This document shows, one piece after another, positions 15,312 to 24,481 of a stretch of DNA of 64,000 nucleotides. The stretch is from the NCBI GenBank assembly GCA_964507325.1, contig CAZDQL010000024.1, positions 1 to 64,000 on the forward strand, written 5' to 3'. Under the pieces are notes generated by a model, which worked only from the letters and a program-made list of their open reading frames with translations, was not told the DNA's origin and ran no database searches. Within the stretch, counting starts at the first letter, position 1. Each line of letters opens with the position of its first letter. The translations under genes were made by a program, and so were the position numbers. Origin of the DNA: CAZDQL01 sp964507325. Its GTDB lineage: Bacteria; Planctomycetota; UBA1135; GCA-002686595.

Positions 15312-17080
15312 TGGGGCCCTCCTTGCGCGACGCGCGCCTCCTGGCCCAGGGAGTCGTAGAAGGCCTGGACGTTGACCGTGATCGGCAGGCCCTTGATCGA
15401 GACCCCCTTGCCGTTCTCGAGCGCGATGGACGACCGTAGCGGCATCTTGACGAACCACTCGCGCTCGCTCTCGAAGGCGCGCCGGAGCTCGTCGTAGTGG
15501 CGGTTGGCGGACACCATGTCGTCGGCGAAGAGCACGAAGTCCAGGGTCACCTTGACCGACTCGGGATTGCCGCCACTGCGGGCGGGCTGGGTCTCGGCGA
15601 CGATCTTCCTGAGCGAGGGACGCCACTTCTCGTGCTCGCTCTCCAGCACCGACAACACCAGGTAGGTGCCCACCAGGGCCGACTGCGGTTGCGTGACCGA
15701 GGCGTCTTGGCCGAGGCTCTTCTCGAGCCCGTCGACCTCGCTCTGCACCAGCCGCTGCCACTGATCGAGGGTCTCGAGCGGGTCGTCACCGGGGTCCTCT
15801 CCCGCCTGGACCCGCTTGACGAAGTTCTGCACCGACTGGGGGACCGGCCACATGTGACCCTTGGTGTTCTTCTCGGGCTCGCCCACCAGGAAGTTGGCGC
15901 CGCTCTTCATCCAGAAGCGCGCGCCGTTCTCCAACAGGAGGTTGATCTCGCGGTGCTGCAGGATCGCGATCACCCCCAGCAGGGTGGTCAGCAGCAGGCA
16001 GGCCACCGCCAGGGGGAACTCGATCCGCTCCCAGGTACCCGTGTAGCGCAGCTCCTCGCGTCGCAGGGAGGGGGAGAGCAGGCCCCCCCCCAGCTCCCGG
16101 ACCGCGGCGCCGTAGGCCGCCACGAGCTGGCCGAAGCCGTCGGCGGGCTGTCCGGAGTCCTCCTCGAAGCAGTCGAGGATGTAGACCGGGACGTCGAGCA
16201 CGGTGCTGCCCACCAGCCCCGGCAGCTCCATGCCGCAGACGTAGATCGCCTCGATCTCCTGCAGCGTGCGCGCTCCGGACAGGGTGCGCCCGAGCTCGCG
16301 CCGGATGCGCTTGATCGCCTGGTCCACCCTGCGACTGGCTTCGATCGGGTCGACTTCGGGGTTCGGGGCGGAGGACTCCTCGGCCTCCTGCTCCTCGTCG
16401 CTGGCTTCCCCTCCCTCCTCTTCGGAAGCCGTGGCCTCCGGGGAGGGGAGGACCTCGTGAGTGAGGGCGCCGATGTGGATCACCCTCATCTCCCGCACCT
16501 GCCCCGCATCGACGACGACCACCGAGGTGGAGTAGTCACCGATGTGCACCAGGAGCTGGGCGGTGTCGAGACTGCAGATCTGCGCCGTGTGGGCCGCGTT
16601 GACCATCGCCGAGGTCTCGAGCTCGGCCTCGAGGGGCTCGATCCCGGCCCGGCCGCAGACGTCGAGGGCGGCCTGCAGGTCGTCCTTGGGCACCGCGGTG
16701 ACCAGGATGTCGCTGTCAGAGCCGCTGCCGCCGGTCACGTGGTGATCGACGACGACGTCCTCGATGTCCCACTGGGGCAGGTCGCCCTCCACCTCGTACT
16801 TGATGACCTGCTCGATCTTGGCGCGGTCCGCGAAGGGCATCGACACGCGCCGGAAGGCGGCGTGGCGCGGGTCGATCACCAGCCCGATGTTCTCCTTGGG
16901 CAACCCCAGGCGGCGCGCCGCCTCCTTCAGGGTCTTGGCCGCGTCCGCCTCGGGGTCGGGCGCCAGGGGATCGAACTCGCCGGCCTCGAAGGCGGCGATC
17001 TTGTGTTTCTTGGCGCTCCCGTCGAGCACGACGATCTCGTAGCGACGGGGCCCCAGTCGAATGCCGCAGGAACGTGCCAT
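15308..17080 (-). CDS. GspL/PilM-PilN-like actin-fold assembly protein
   Basis: 590 residues. The N-terminal 350 residues have the PilM/GspL actin-like pattern: CGIRLGPRRYEIVVLDG at the start, RVSMPFADRAKIEQVIKYEVEGDLP (the SHS2/PilM signature region), and a nucleotide-pocket-like VHIGDYSTSVVVVDAG. An acidic Glu/Ser-rich insert lies at about 235-265. A single membrane helix near 375-395 precedes a periplasmic part resembling PilN. It therefore behaves as a PilM-PilN fusion or GspL. It recruits the assembly ATPase in known systems; no ATPase gene is in the window. Three bases separate it from the upstream anti-sigma-associated gene. Confidence 0.7.
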   Translation of the reverse strand: MARSCGIRLGPRRYEIVVLDGSAKKHKIAAFEAGEFDPLAPDPEADAAKTLKEAARRLGLPKENIGLVIDPRHAAFRRVSMPFADRAKIEQVIKYEVEGDLPQWDIEDVVVDHHVTGGSGSDSDILVTAVPKDDLQAALDVCGRAGIEPLEAELETSAMVNAAHTAQICSLDTAQLLVHIGDYSTSVVVVDAGQVREMRVIHIGALTHEVLPSPEATASEEEGGEASDEEQEAEESSAPNPEVDPIEASRRVDQAIKRIRRELGRTLSGARTLQEIEAIYVCGMELPGLVGSTVLDVPVYILDCFEEDSGQPADGFGQLVAAYGAAVRELGGGLLSPSLRREELRYTGTWERIEFPLAVACLLLTTLLGVIAILQHREINLLLENGARFWMKSGANFLVGEPEKNTKGHMWPVPQSVQNFVKRVQAGEDPGDDPLETLDQWQRLVQSEVDGLEKSLGQDASVTQPQSALVGTYLVLSVLESEHEKWRPSLRKIVAETQPARSGGNPESVKVTLDFVLFADDMVSANRHYDELRRAFESEREWFVKMPLRSSIALENGKGVSIKGLPITVNVQAFYDSLGQEARVAQGGPQ

Positions 17081-17083
17081 GCG

Positions 17084-17470
17084 TCAGCGGGAAGTGGATT
17101 TGAGGAGCACGCCTTCCTCGAGGTCGTCGAAGCGGGCGCGTTGGTGCGGTGGAATCACCAGGTCTCGGACGATGCGGTTGTACTCCGTGCCGATCGGCCG
17201 CAGGACGGGCTCGAGGGCGGCGTTGTAGGCTACTCTCTCGCGGTCGACGACGCGCGCTACTTCGTTCTCGTACTCGCGCAAGAGCACGCGCAGGTGGCCG
17301 GCGCGCTCCGGCGAGAGGTCGAACTCACGGATCAGGAGCTCGGCGTAATCCTCCAGGGGGCCTCGATCGGCCTCCGCCCGGGTGAGGCGGCTGCCCAGGA
17401 CCCCGGCGGCGGCCCCCGCCAGGAAGGCCACCAGCGCCAGGAGGGCGATCCAGAGGCGCGGCTGGTTCAC
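17084..17470 (-). CDS. small membrane-anchored periplasmic protein, CpxP/heavy-metal-sensor-like
   Basis: 128 residues, GTG start overlapping the anti-sigma stop (GTGA). One N-terminal membrane helix (LWIALLALVAFLAGAAAGVL) is followed by a helical periplasmic part with LIREFDLSPERAGHLRVLLREYENEV. This resembles the LTxxQ-type helices of CpxP/CnrX sensors, which adjust sigma or two-component signalling. Third gene of the sigma/anti-sigma operon, so a periplasmic sensor feeding the anti-sigma factor is a reasonable inference. Not recognised beyond that. Confidence 0.55.
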   Translation of the reverse strand: MNQPRLWIALLALVAFLAGAAAGVLGSRLTRAEADRGPLEDYAELLIREFDLSPERAGHLRVLLREYENEVARVVDRERVAYNAALEPVLRPIGTEYNRIVRDLVIPPHQRARFDDLEEGVLLKSTSR

Positions 17471-17964
17471 CGCTGCTCGTCCTCGTCTTCGACCTCACGG
17501 GCGGCTTCCGCGCGGTTCAGGGCCTCGAGGGCCTCGATCGCCTGTTCCTTGCTGGCGTCGTCGGCCTTGAGGTCCGCCCCGCTGGGGAGCTCCAGGCGCC
17601 GGATGGCGATCGAGAGCACGATCAACACCGCCGCGGCGATCGCCACGGCCTGCACGGTGAACTGCAGCAGTCGGCCCGTGTCCTCCCGCCCGCGGTCCGC
17701 GGACTCGGTCCGCGGTCGAGCCGCGGTGGGAACCGCACCCCGATCGCCGGCGAACGCGCGCCGCGTCACGTGGGCGGCGAAGTCCGCGGGCACCGCGACT
17801 TCGGGGGTCGCAACGAACCAGGCGCGCAGGGCAGTGTCCTCCTGCACGGCGGTGCGGCACGAGGGGCAGGCGAGCAGGTGCCCGCGCAGGGGTCCGGCGT
17901 CCTCCTCGGTCAGCTCGCCGTCGAGGTAACGCGGCACCAGCGGGAGAGCGACATCACATTTCAT
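17467..17964 (-). CDS. anti-sigma factor with zf-HC2 zinc finger
   Basis: 165 residues; the ATG at 17964 overlaps the sigma factor stop (ATGA). The N-terminal zinc-binding anti-sigma domain shows C3, H29, C33 and C36 (H-x3-C-x2-C in GHLLACPSC). A membrane helix lies at about 103-122 (AVAIAAAVLIVLSIAI) and the acidic Glu/Asp/Ala-rich C-terminus is periplasmic. It should bind and hold the ECF sigma factor at the inner membrane until a signal releases it. Confidence 0.85.
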   Translation of the reverse strand: MKCDVALPLVPRYLDGELTEEDAGPLRGHLLACPSCRTAVQEDTALRAWFVATPEVAVPADFAAHVTRRAFAGDRGAVPTAARPRTESADRGREDTGRLLQFTVQAVAIAAAVLIVLSIAIRRLELPSGADLKADDASKEQAIEALEALNRAEAAREVEDEDEQR

Positions 17965-18569
17965 TGTTCTGCCCCCTGAGCGAACTCGGGATGGCGCGCG
18001 AGCAGCTTCTGCTTGAACTTGGCGCGCGCGCGGAAGAGGCGTGATTCGACCGTGCCGATCGAGATCTCCAGCGTATCGGCGATCTCCTGGTAGGAGAGCT
18101 CCTCGAACTCCCGCAGCACCAGCACGGTGCGGAAGATCTCCGGCAGCTCGTCGAGCACGGCGCGGGTGATCGACGCGATCTCCTGCTCCTCCAGGCGTGC
18201 ATCGGGACGCACGACCGAGCGAGCGTGGAGCTCGCCCCCCCCCGCCTCCGGATCCTCCACCGCGTGCACCGGGCTCCGGCCGCGGCGCTTGAGGCTGTCG
18301 AGGACCGTGTTGGTCGCAATTCGATACAGCCAGGTGTAGAAGCTGGATTGGTGCTGGAAGGAGGTCAGCCGGCTGTAGGCCTTGAGGAAGGTCTCCTGGA
18401 CGATGTCCTCGACCTCCACCGCACTGGTGGTGTAGTGGCGGACGAGGGAGAAGAGCCGCCCCTGATAGCGCTCGACGAGCAGCTGGAAGGAGAGGGGGTT
18501 GCCCTCCAGGGTCTCTCGGACCAGGTCGGAGTCTTCGACGGGGGCGGCGTCCATCGGCTGAAGGACCAT
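17961..18569 (-). CDS. ECF RNA polymerase sigma factor, RpoE-like
   Basis: 202 residues. Sigma-2 region with VEVEDIVQETFLKAYSRL (region 2.2) and SSFYTWLYRIATNTVLDSLKRRGR (region 2.4). A linker follows, then sigma-4 with LPEIFRTVLVLREFEELSYQEIADTLEISIGTVESRL. First gene of a five-gene operon: sigma, anti-sigma, periplasmic helper, GspL/PilM-like, GspM/PilO-like, all overlapping or within three bases. This indicates that envelope secretion or pilus assembly is co-regulated with the sigma factor. A second ATG at 18554 is possible. Confidence 0.9.
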   Translation of the reverse strand: MVLQPMDAAPVEDSDLVRETLEGNPLSFQLLVERYQGRLFSLVRHYTTSAVEVEDIVQETFLKAYSRLTSFQHQSSFYTWLYRIATNTVLDSLKRRGRSPVHAVEDPEAGGGELHARSVVRPDARLEEQEIASITRAVLDELPEIFRTVLVLREFEELSYQEIADTLEISIGTVESRLFRARAKFKQKLLARHPEFAQGAEQ

Positions 18570-18599
18570 GGTGCGCGCTGGGACGACCGGCGGCAGCCC

Positions 18600-19865
18600 C
18601 TATTCCCGGCCTCTGAACTCCGTCAGGGGGGTTTCCATGCCGGTCAGGAGGTGCCCCAGCCGATCCCGCTTCGTGCGCAAGTACTTGAGGTTCACGGGGT
18701 TGGGGTCGGTCTCCAGGGGGAGCTGGTCGATCACCTCCAGCCCGTGCCCCGACAGCCCGTGCATCTTCTTGGGGTTGTTGGTGAGCAGCCGCATCCGCCG
18801 CACCCCCAGGTAGTGGAGGATCTGGGCGCCGATCCCGTACTCGCGCAGGTCGACCGGCAGCCCCAGGGCCTCGTTGGCCTCGACGGTGTCCAGGCCCTGG
18901 TCCTGCAGGCGGTAGGCCTTGAGCTTGTTCTCGAGCCCGATCCCGCGCCCCTCCTGCCTGAGGTACACCAGGACCCCCCGCGGCTCGGTGGCCAGGAAGC
19001 GCAGCGCCTTCTCCAGCTGCAGCCCGCAGTCGCAGCGCATGGAGGCGAAGACGTCCCCGGTGATGCACTCCGAGTGCACCCGCACGAAGACCGGGTCCTC
19101 GATGGCGGGCCGGGTCCCGTCGGGCCCGAGATCGGGCACCCCCCGCGCCAGGGCCAGGTGCTCCTTGTCGTCCATGACCGAGCGGAAGAGGTGCAGGGTG
19201 AACTCCCCGTGGGCCGTGGTCAGGGGAATCGGCTCGGCCAGGGGCTCGATCAGCCGCTCATTGCGCCGGCGGTAGGCGATCAGATCGGCGATGGTGCAGA
19301 TCGAGAGGCCGTGGCGCTCGGCGAAGATCTCGAGGTCGGGCAGGCGGGCCATCGTCCCGTCGTCGTTCATCACCTCGCAGATCACGGCGGCGGGCCGACA
19401 GCCCGCCAACCGGGCCAGGTCGATCGACCCCTCGGTCTGACCGCCGCGCACCAAGACCCCCCCGTCCCGCGCCTTGAGGGGGAAGATGTGGCCGGGTCGC
19501 GCCAGGTCCTCCGGCTTCGAGTCCGGCGAGGCCGCGACCTCCACGGTGCGCGCCCGGTCGGCCGCGCTGATGCCCGTGGTGACTCCGGTGGCCGCCTCGA
19601 TCGAGACGGTGAAGGCGGTCCCGTGGCGGCTGGTGTTGCGGGAGACCTGGGGTTCGAGCTCCAGCCGCTCGCAGGAGGCGGCGTCGAGGGGCATGCAGAT
19701 CAGCCCGCGCGCCTCCTTGGCCATGAAGTTGATGGCCTCGGGAGTGACGAATTCAGCGAGGAGGACGAGATCCCCTTCATTCTCCCGATCGGGGTCGTCC
19801 ACGAGGATGACCATGCGCCCCTGGCGCAGCTCGTCGAGAACCTGGGGAATGCTGGCGATGCTCAT
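18600..19865 (-). CDS. ribBA: bifunctional 3,4-dihydroxy-2-butanone 4-phosphate synthase / GTP cyclohydrolase II
   Basis: 421 residues. Residues 1-205 are RibB (DHBP synthase): DDPDRENEGDLV metal-binding loop, HTGF-like RPGHIFPL and TEGSIDLARLAG. Residues 206-405 are RibA (GTP cyclohydrolase II): VHSECITGDVFASMRCDCG with the zinc cysteines, and LRQEGRGIGL. Together they make both precursors of riboflavin from ribulose 5-phosphate and GTP. Full length, both active sites intact. No FMN riboswitch is visible in the 93-base divergent spacer upstream. It precedes the ECF sigma gene by 30 bases. Confidence 0.96.
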   Translation of the reverse strand: MSIASIPQVLDELRQGRMVILVDDPDRENEGDLVLLAEFVTPEAINFMAKEARGLICMPLDAASCERLELEPQVSRNTSRHGTAFTVSIEAATGVTTGISAADRARTVEVAASPDSKPEDLARPGHIFPLKARDGGVLVRGGQTEGSIDLARLAGCRPAAVICEVMNDDGTMARLPDLEIFAERHGLSICTIADLIAYRRRNERLIEPLAEPIPLTTAHGEFTLHLFRSVMDDKEHLALARGVPDLGPDGTRPAIEDPVFVRVHSECITGDVFASMRCDCGLQLEKALRFLATEPRGVLVYLRQEGRGIGLENKLKAYRLQDQGLDTVEANEALGLPVDLREYGIGAQILHYLGVRRMRLLTNNPKKMHGLSGHGLEVIDQLPLETDPNPVNLKYLRTKRDRLGHLLTGMETPLTEFRGRE

Positions 19866-19958
19866 GCGTCTGGCGTGGAGGCCCTATGCGGGGTTGGCCG
19901 GCTCGTGCCTGACCCCCCATCATAGGAGATCCGAACCCCCGGCCTCGGCAGGCGACCC

Positions 19959-22073
19959 ATGAACTTCAAAGCTGCGACGATCTCCCTCTGGGCCTTGGCG
20001 GCCTGCGCTTCCGTCGACCACACCCTCGAGCGCCTGGGGGAACGGGGACGCGGCGCCGGGGGGAGCGCCACCCCCCAGCAGCTCGCCCCGCCCCGTACTC
20101 CGGGGGATGCCCTGGTCGCCATCGCGCGTCTGGAGGACGCGCGGGAGGATGGCGGCGGCCTGCTCGAGATCCTGGCGGGGACCTTCTCCCCCGACGTGCG
20201 CGTCCGCGCCACCCAGGCCCTCGGCCGGCTCCCCCGCGACTCCCACGGGGCGGCGGTCACCCGGGCCCTGACCGCGATCCTCGGCGACGAGCTGGCCGAG
20301 GTGCGCGCGGCGGCCGCCTTCGCCCTGGGGCAACGGGGGGATCCCGCCGCCGCCGACGCCATCCTGGAGCGCTGGGAGGACGCCGACCCCGCGGTGCGCG
20401 CACGGCTGGTGGAGGCCGCGGGGCGCATCGACGAGCCGCGGCTGCGGAGAGCGGTCCTGGCGGCGCTGGAGAGCCCCGTCGAGGAGGTGCGCCGGGCGGC
20501 GGCGACTGCGCCGGGGCTCTGGCCGACCGACGCGGCCGGCGCCCGGGAGGTCGACCTGGCTCTGGCGGAGGTCGCCTCACGGGTGCTGGCGGGGAGCCCC
20601 AGCGCGCGGCGCGCAGCCCTCGCCGACTCGGCCCTCGAGAGCCCCGAGGTGGTCTGGCGCGCCCTGTACAGCCTCGCGCGGCGCCGGGCGGAGGCGGGGC
20701 GCAGCGCCTTCCACGTGCAGCGGAGCGCGGACCACGCCCTGGTGCGGCTCTTCGCGATCCAGGGCCTGGGGGTGATCGAGGCCCACGGGCCGGGGCGCGA
20801 GGCGCTGGAGGAGGCCCTCGGCGATCCGGACTGGCGCGTGGCGGTCGAGGCGGCGCGCGGGCTCGCGCGCTACGGCGACCGGCGCTCCACCCACGCCCTG
20901 GGGAAGGCCTTGGACTCCCCCTGCGTCCACCTGCGCATCGCCGCGGTGGAGGCCCTGGGCGCCATCGAGCTCGACACGATTCCGGTGGCGGGCCTCCTGC
21001 GCGGCGTGCGCGGGGACCCCTCCCCCAGCGTGCGCGCGGCGGGCCTGGTGAGCGAGGCGGCGATCCCCAGCTCCGGGGTGCGGGAGGTGCTCTGGGCCGC
21101 AGCGACGGATCCCGATCCCGTGGTGCGCGGGGGGGCCGCCGAGTGCGCGGGCGAGTTGTCCGACGGGGTGGCGGTGTCCTACCTGGTCCCGTTGACGCGC
21201 GACCCCCACCCCCGCGTCGCCGGCCAGGCGATCGCCGCGCTGGGCGCCAACCCGATCGAGGAGGCCCACGACCGGCTCGTCGAGCTGTTGGGCCAACCCG
21301 ACAACGGCCTGCGCCTGGCCGCGGCGATCGCCCTGCGCGAAGAGGCGCGCCCAGAGGACCTGCCGGCCCTGCGCGCCGCCTTCCACGGTGCGCGCGGGGA
21401 CGTGGCTCCCGAGGTGCGCTTCGAGACACTGCGCACGGTGGCGGCGATCGGCGGCGACGCGGCTCGCGATTTCCTGGCGGAGGCGAGCGGCGATCCCCAC
21501 CCCTGGGTGCGGCACGTGGCGGCCACCTGCCTCGAGGAGCTGGGGAGCGCGCCCTCGATGGCGCCGCCGCAAGCGGAGGCCAGCGAGCCTCCCGACCTGC
21601 CCCTCCCGGGGATCGACTACGAACCCGCTGGCCCGCGCCCGCGGGCGGAGGTGGTCACCTCACGGGGCACCCTCCTCTTCGAGCTCCTGATCGACGAGGC
21701 CCCGGTGCACGTCCACAACTTCCTCGAGCTGGCGCGCCGCGGCCACTACGACGGCCTCGACTTCCACCGCGTCGTGGGGGACTTCGTGATCCAGGGCGGC
21801 TGCTACCGCGGGGACGGCAACGGCGCGGGGACCTGGCGGGGAACCGGCGACGCCCTGCGGCACGAGTTCACCGCGCGCCCCTACACCCGCGGCTCCCTCG
21901 GCATGCCCCGCAACGAGGATCCCGATTCAGGAGGCAGCCAGTTCTTCGTCACCCACCGCCCGACACCCCACCTGGACGGCCGCTACACCCTCTTCGGAGA
22001 GCTCCTGGAGGGGTTTGAGGTGCTGGATGCGATCGAGGTGGGGGACCGGATCCTCGCGGTCAGGATCGAGTAG
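19959..22073 (+). CDS. HEAT-repeat lipoprotein fused to a cyclophilin-type peptidyl-prolyl isomerase
   Basis: 704 residues. A signal sequence with lipobox LAAC suggests lipidation at about Cys16. Residues 50-540 are a succession of HEAT repeats (about a dozen units such as VRVRATQALGRL and VRAAAAFALGQRGD). Residues 560-700 are a cyclophilin domain: VTSRGTLLFELLIDEAP, DFHRVVGDFVIQGG (active-site FHRV), GSQFFVTHRPTPHLDGRYTLFG. Expected at the periplasmic or outer-membrane face, binding partners through the HEAT array while isomerising proline bonds. The combination occurs in planctomycete genomes; its clients are unknown. Divergent from ribBA. Confidence 0.88.
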   Translation: MNFKAATISLWALAACASVDHTLERLGERGRGAGGSATPQQLAPPRTPGDALVAIARLEDAREDGGGLLEILAGTFSPDVRVRATQALGRLPRDSHGAAVTRALTAILGDELAEVRAAAAFALGQRGDPAAADAILERWEDADPAVRARLVEAAGRIDEPRLRRAVLAALESPVEEVRRAAATAPGLWPTDAAGAREVDLALAEVASRVLAGSPSARRAALADSALESPEVVWRALYSLARRRAEAGRSAFHVQRSADHALVRLFAIQGLGVIEAHGPGREALEEALGDPDWRVAVEAARGLARYGDRRSTHALGKALDSPCVHLRIAAVEALGAIELDTIPVAGLLRGVRGDPSPSVRAAGLVSEAAIPSSGVREVLWAAATDPDPVVRGGAAECAGELSDGVAVSYLVPLTRDPHPRVAGQAIAALGANPIEEAHDRLVELLGQPDNGLRLAAAIALREEARPEDLPALRAAFHGARGDVAPEVRFETLRTVAAIGGDAARDFLAEASGDPHPWVRHVAATCLEELGSAPSMAPPQAEASEPPDLPLPGIDYEPAGPRPRAEVVTSRGTLLFELLIDEAPVHVHNFLELARRGHYDGLDFHRVVGDFVIQGGCYRGDGNGAGTWRGTGDALRHEFTARPYTRGSLGMPRNEDPDSGGSQFFVTHRPTPHLDGRYTLFGELLEGFEVLDAIEVGDRILAVRIE

Positions 22074-22204
22074 ATCCCCACCCACAATCCCATCTCGGGC
22101 TCACAAAGGCGGGCCAGGAATGCCGATGGGGCGGGCGGCTCGAAGAATTCGCATTTCTTCGGCGCCCCCCGACCCCCATCCCCGAGCGCCCCTGGGAGGC
22201 CCGC

Positions 22205-23395
22205 ATGCATCGAATCCTGATCCCCGGAGCCGCGCTGGCCGTGTTGGCCGCCGTCGGCGTCCCGCGGCTGGTGGGTGTGCAGGAGCGGCTGGCGAAGCTC
22301 GACCAGAGGACGGCCCGGCTCCCCATCGCGGACCTGGAGATGCGGACGGAGCTGGGCGCGCTGGACCAGGACCTGGGGGCCCTGCGCGCGCGCCTGGTGG
22401 CGGCGGAGCAGGCCGGAGTGCTCGGCGAGGAGGCGTTGATGGAGCTGCGCGGGGTGCTGGACGCCCTCGACGAGCGAGTGCAGCGCTCCGGCGTCCAGCT
22501 CGACCAGTTGGCCGAGCTGCGTGCCGAGTGGGAGAGGGAGTGCGTCTGCGCGCGGCTCGAGGAGCTCGAGAGCAGCGGTGAGCAGCGCTGGGAGGGCCTC
22601 TCCCGCGCCGTGGAGGCCGCCGCAACCCTGGCCGAACGCACCAGCCGGGATCTGGTCGCGCTGGGCGACGACCTGACGGAGCCCGAGGAGGACGTCCGCT
22701 GGCGCGCGATGGTCGGCCCGACCGTCCAGCTCGCAGGGGAGAGCACGGTGGGCAGCGGGGTGCTGCTCCAGTCGCGTGAGCTGGAGGAAGGGAGGGTCGA
22801 GACCCTCCTCTTGACCGCCTGGCACGTGGTGCGGGACATCCGCGCCGATTCGTTCGAGAAGGACCCCCCGATCCCGGTCACCGTCTACCTCGAGGATGGC
22901 AGCACCTTGCACCACGACGCGGAGCTGGTGGCCTACGAGACGGGGATCGACGCCGCACTGCTCTGCATCATGTCCGAAGAGCCGGTGCCCTGCGCCGCGG
23001 CACTTGCCCCCCGGGCGGAGCTGGCCGAGACGCGCATCTTCCGGCCGATGATCGCCGTCGGCTGCCCCCTCGGGAACGATCCGATCCCAACGCGGGGCGA
23101 GCTCGCCGACCTCGACCACCTGGTCGACGGGAACCGCTACTGGATGATCAGCGCCCCCACCTACATCGGCAACTCGGGGGGCGCGATCTTCGACGCCTCC
23201 AGCCAGCACATGGTGGGGATCTTCTCGAAGATCTACACCCACGGCGCCCTGCGGCCGACGATCGTGCCGCACATGGGGCTGGTGACGCCGCTCGACCGGG
23301 TGTACGACTGGCTCGAGGAGGCGGGGGTCGCGAAGGTGATCGAGGGGAGCGACGGGGTGGAGATCCGGGTGGTGGAGCTCCCGCAGGCGGAATAA
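22205..23395 (+). CDS. membrane-anchored coiled-coil trypsin-like serine protease
   Basis: 396 residues, GGGAGG ribosome binding site. An N-terminal hydrophobic segment anchors or exports it. Residues 24-155 are a long coiled coil, and 168-360 a trypsin-like (S1C-type) fold. The catalytic triad is readable: H207 in TAWHVV, D249 in GIDAALL, S324 in IGNSGGAIFD. No PDZ domain is present, unlike DegP, so the coiled coil probably takes the oligomerisation role. Located between the HEAT-cyclophilin and the cyclase-like gene on the same strand (131- and 76-base gaps). A periplasmic quality-control role would fit the neighbouring isomerase. Confidence 0.8.
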   Translation: MHRILIPGAALAVLAAVGVPRLVGVQERLAKLDQRTARLPIADLEMRTELGALDQDLGALRARLVAAEQAGVLGEEALMELRGVLDALDERVQRSGVQLDQLAELRAEWERECVCARLEELESSGEQRWEGLSRAVEAAATLAERTSRDLVALGDDLTEPEEDVRWRAMVGPTVQLAGESTVGSGVLLQSRELEEGRVETLLLTAWHVVRDIRADSFEKDPPIPVTVYLEDGSTLHHDAELVAYETGIDAALLCIMSEEPVPCAAALAPRAELAETRIFRPMIAVGCPLGNDPIPTRGELADLDHLVDGNRYWMISAPTYIGNSGGAIFDASSQHMVGIFSKIYTHGALRPTIVPHMGLVTPLDRVYDWLEEAGVAKVIEGSDGVEIRVVELPQAE

Positions 23396-23471
23396 GCCCG
23401 CGATCGGCGGTGAACCGCTCCCCGGGCGTGGCGTTTCCGGGGCGCAACCACAACGCGATCGGAGGACCGCC

Positions 23472-24473
23472 ATGCAGAGCTCCCTGCTCCCCGCCCTGCT
23501 CGCCCTGCCACTCGTCGCCGCAGCCCCCCCCCAGGAGGAGGTCGTGGGCGGCTGGCTCGCCCAGCACCAGGACCCGGATGGGAGATGGGATTGCGACGGC
23601 TTCGCCAAGCACTGCCCGGTGGAGGGGCCCTGTGCCGGGGCCGGAGACCCCGACCGCGACGTGGGAGCCACGGCGATGGCGCTGCTCGCCTTCCTCGGGG
23701 AGGGGTGCACCGCGGAGGTGGGCCCCCACGCGCAGGGGGTCGCCCGCGGGCTGGCGTGGCTCTGCTCCCAGCAGGATCCGAAGACGGGTCGCATCGGGGC
23801 GGAGGACCATCCCCACCAGCTGCACGACCACGCGATCGCGACCCTGGCCCTCTGTGAGGCGCACTACTTCGGCGGTGATGCGTCGTTGCAGCGACCGGCC
23901 CAGCTCGCGGTCGACTACCTCGCCGGCGCTCGCACGGAGGAGGGTCGCTGGTGCGTGGGGGAGGCGGACACGTCGATGACCGGCTGGGTCCTCCTCGCCC
24001 TCGTGTCCGCCACCGAGGCGAAGCTCACGGTGAGCCCGGCGGCGCTGGCGGATGCCGAGCAGTGGATCGACGGCGTCTCGGCGCAAGCCGAGCCGAAGAT
24101 CACCGCCATGGCCCTACTGGGGGGCTTCCTGGTCGGCCGGGATCCGGCGCAGCACCCGGCGATGATCGCGCAGGCGGATCGACTGCTGGGCCACCTGCCC
24201 AAGGGAGAGGATGACGGCGAGAGCTGGGACCCGGAGCTCTGGTTCTTCGGCTCCTACGCCATCTACCAGCTCGGCGGACGCCACTGGAAGACGTGGAACC
24301 GAGCCATGAAGCGGGCCGTCCTCGAGGCGCAGCGCAAGGAGGGGCCGCACAAGGGCTCCTGGGATCCGATCGACCCCGCGGCGGAGGGGGGCGGCCGCGT
24401 CTTCTCGACGGCGACCTTCACCCTCTGCATGGAGGTGTACTACCGCTACGCGCGGGTGATCGGGGCGCGGTAG
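23472..24473 (+). CDS. exported prenyltransferase/squalene-cyclase-repeat protein
   Basis: 333 residues with a cleavable signal peptide (LLPALLALPLVAAAPPQ) and GGAGG ribosome binding site. An alpha/alpha-toroid made of repeats of the terpene cyclase/prenyltransferase type: WLAQHQDPDGRWDCDGF, GLAWLCSQQDPKTGRIG, AVDYLAGARTEEGRWCVGE. The DxDD cyclase motif is not seen and the protein is exported, so terpene cyclisation is unlikely. Such proteins are abundant in Planctomycetota with no proven function; binding or scaffold roles have been suggested by fold. Confidence 0.75.
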   Translation: MQSSLLPALLALPLVAAAPPQEEVVGGWLAQHQDPDGRWDCDGFAKHCPVEGPCAGAGDPDRDVGATAMALLAFLGEGCTAEVGPHAQGVARGLAWLCSQQDPKTGRIGAEDHPHQLHDHAIATLALCEAHYFGGDASLQRPAQLAVDYLAGARTEEGRWCVGEADTSMTGWVLLALVSATEAKLTVSPAALADAEQWIDGVSAQAEPKITAMALLGGFLVGRDPAQHPAMIAQADRLLGHLPKGEDDGESWDPELWFFGSYAIYQLGGRHWKTWNRAMKRAVLEAQRKEGPHKGSWDPIDPAAEGGGRVFSTATFTLCMEVYYRYARVIGAR

Positions 24474-24481
24474 CTCGCGCG

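Noticed and set aside
15497..17929. Plus-strand open frame of 810 codons opposite the GspL-like and anti-sigma genes
   Set aside because: It is a high-GC antisense shadow. The minus-strand proteins have clear domains and coupled starts, while this translation is Gly/Asp/Val/Leu-rich with no domain.
19866..19958. FMN riboswitch upstream of ribBA
   Set aside because: The 93-base spacer contains none of the conserved RFN elements and is too short for the full structure.
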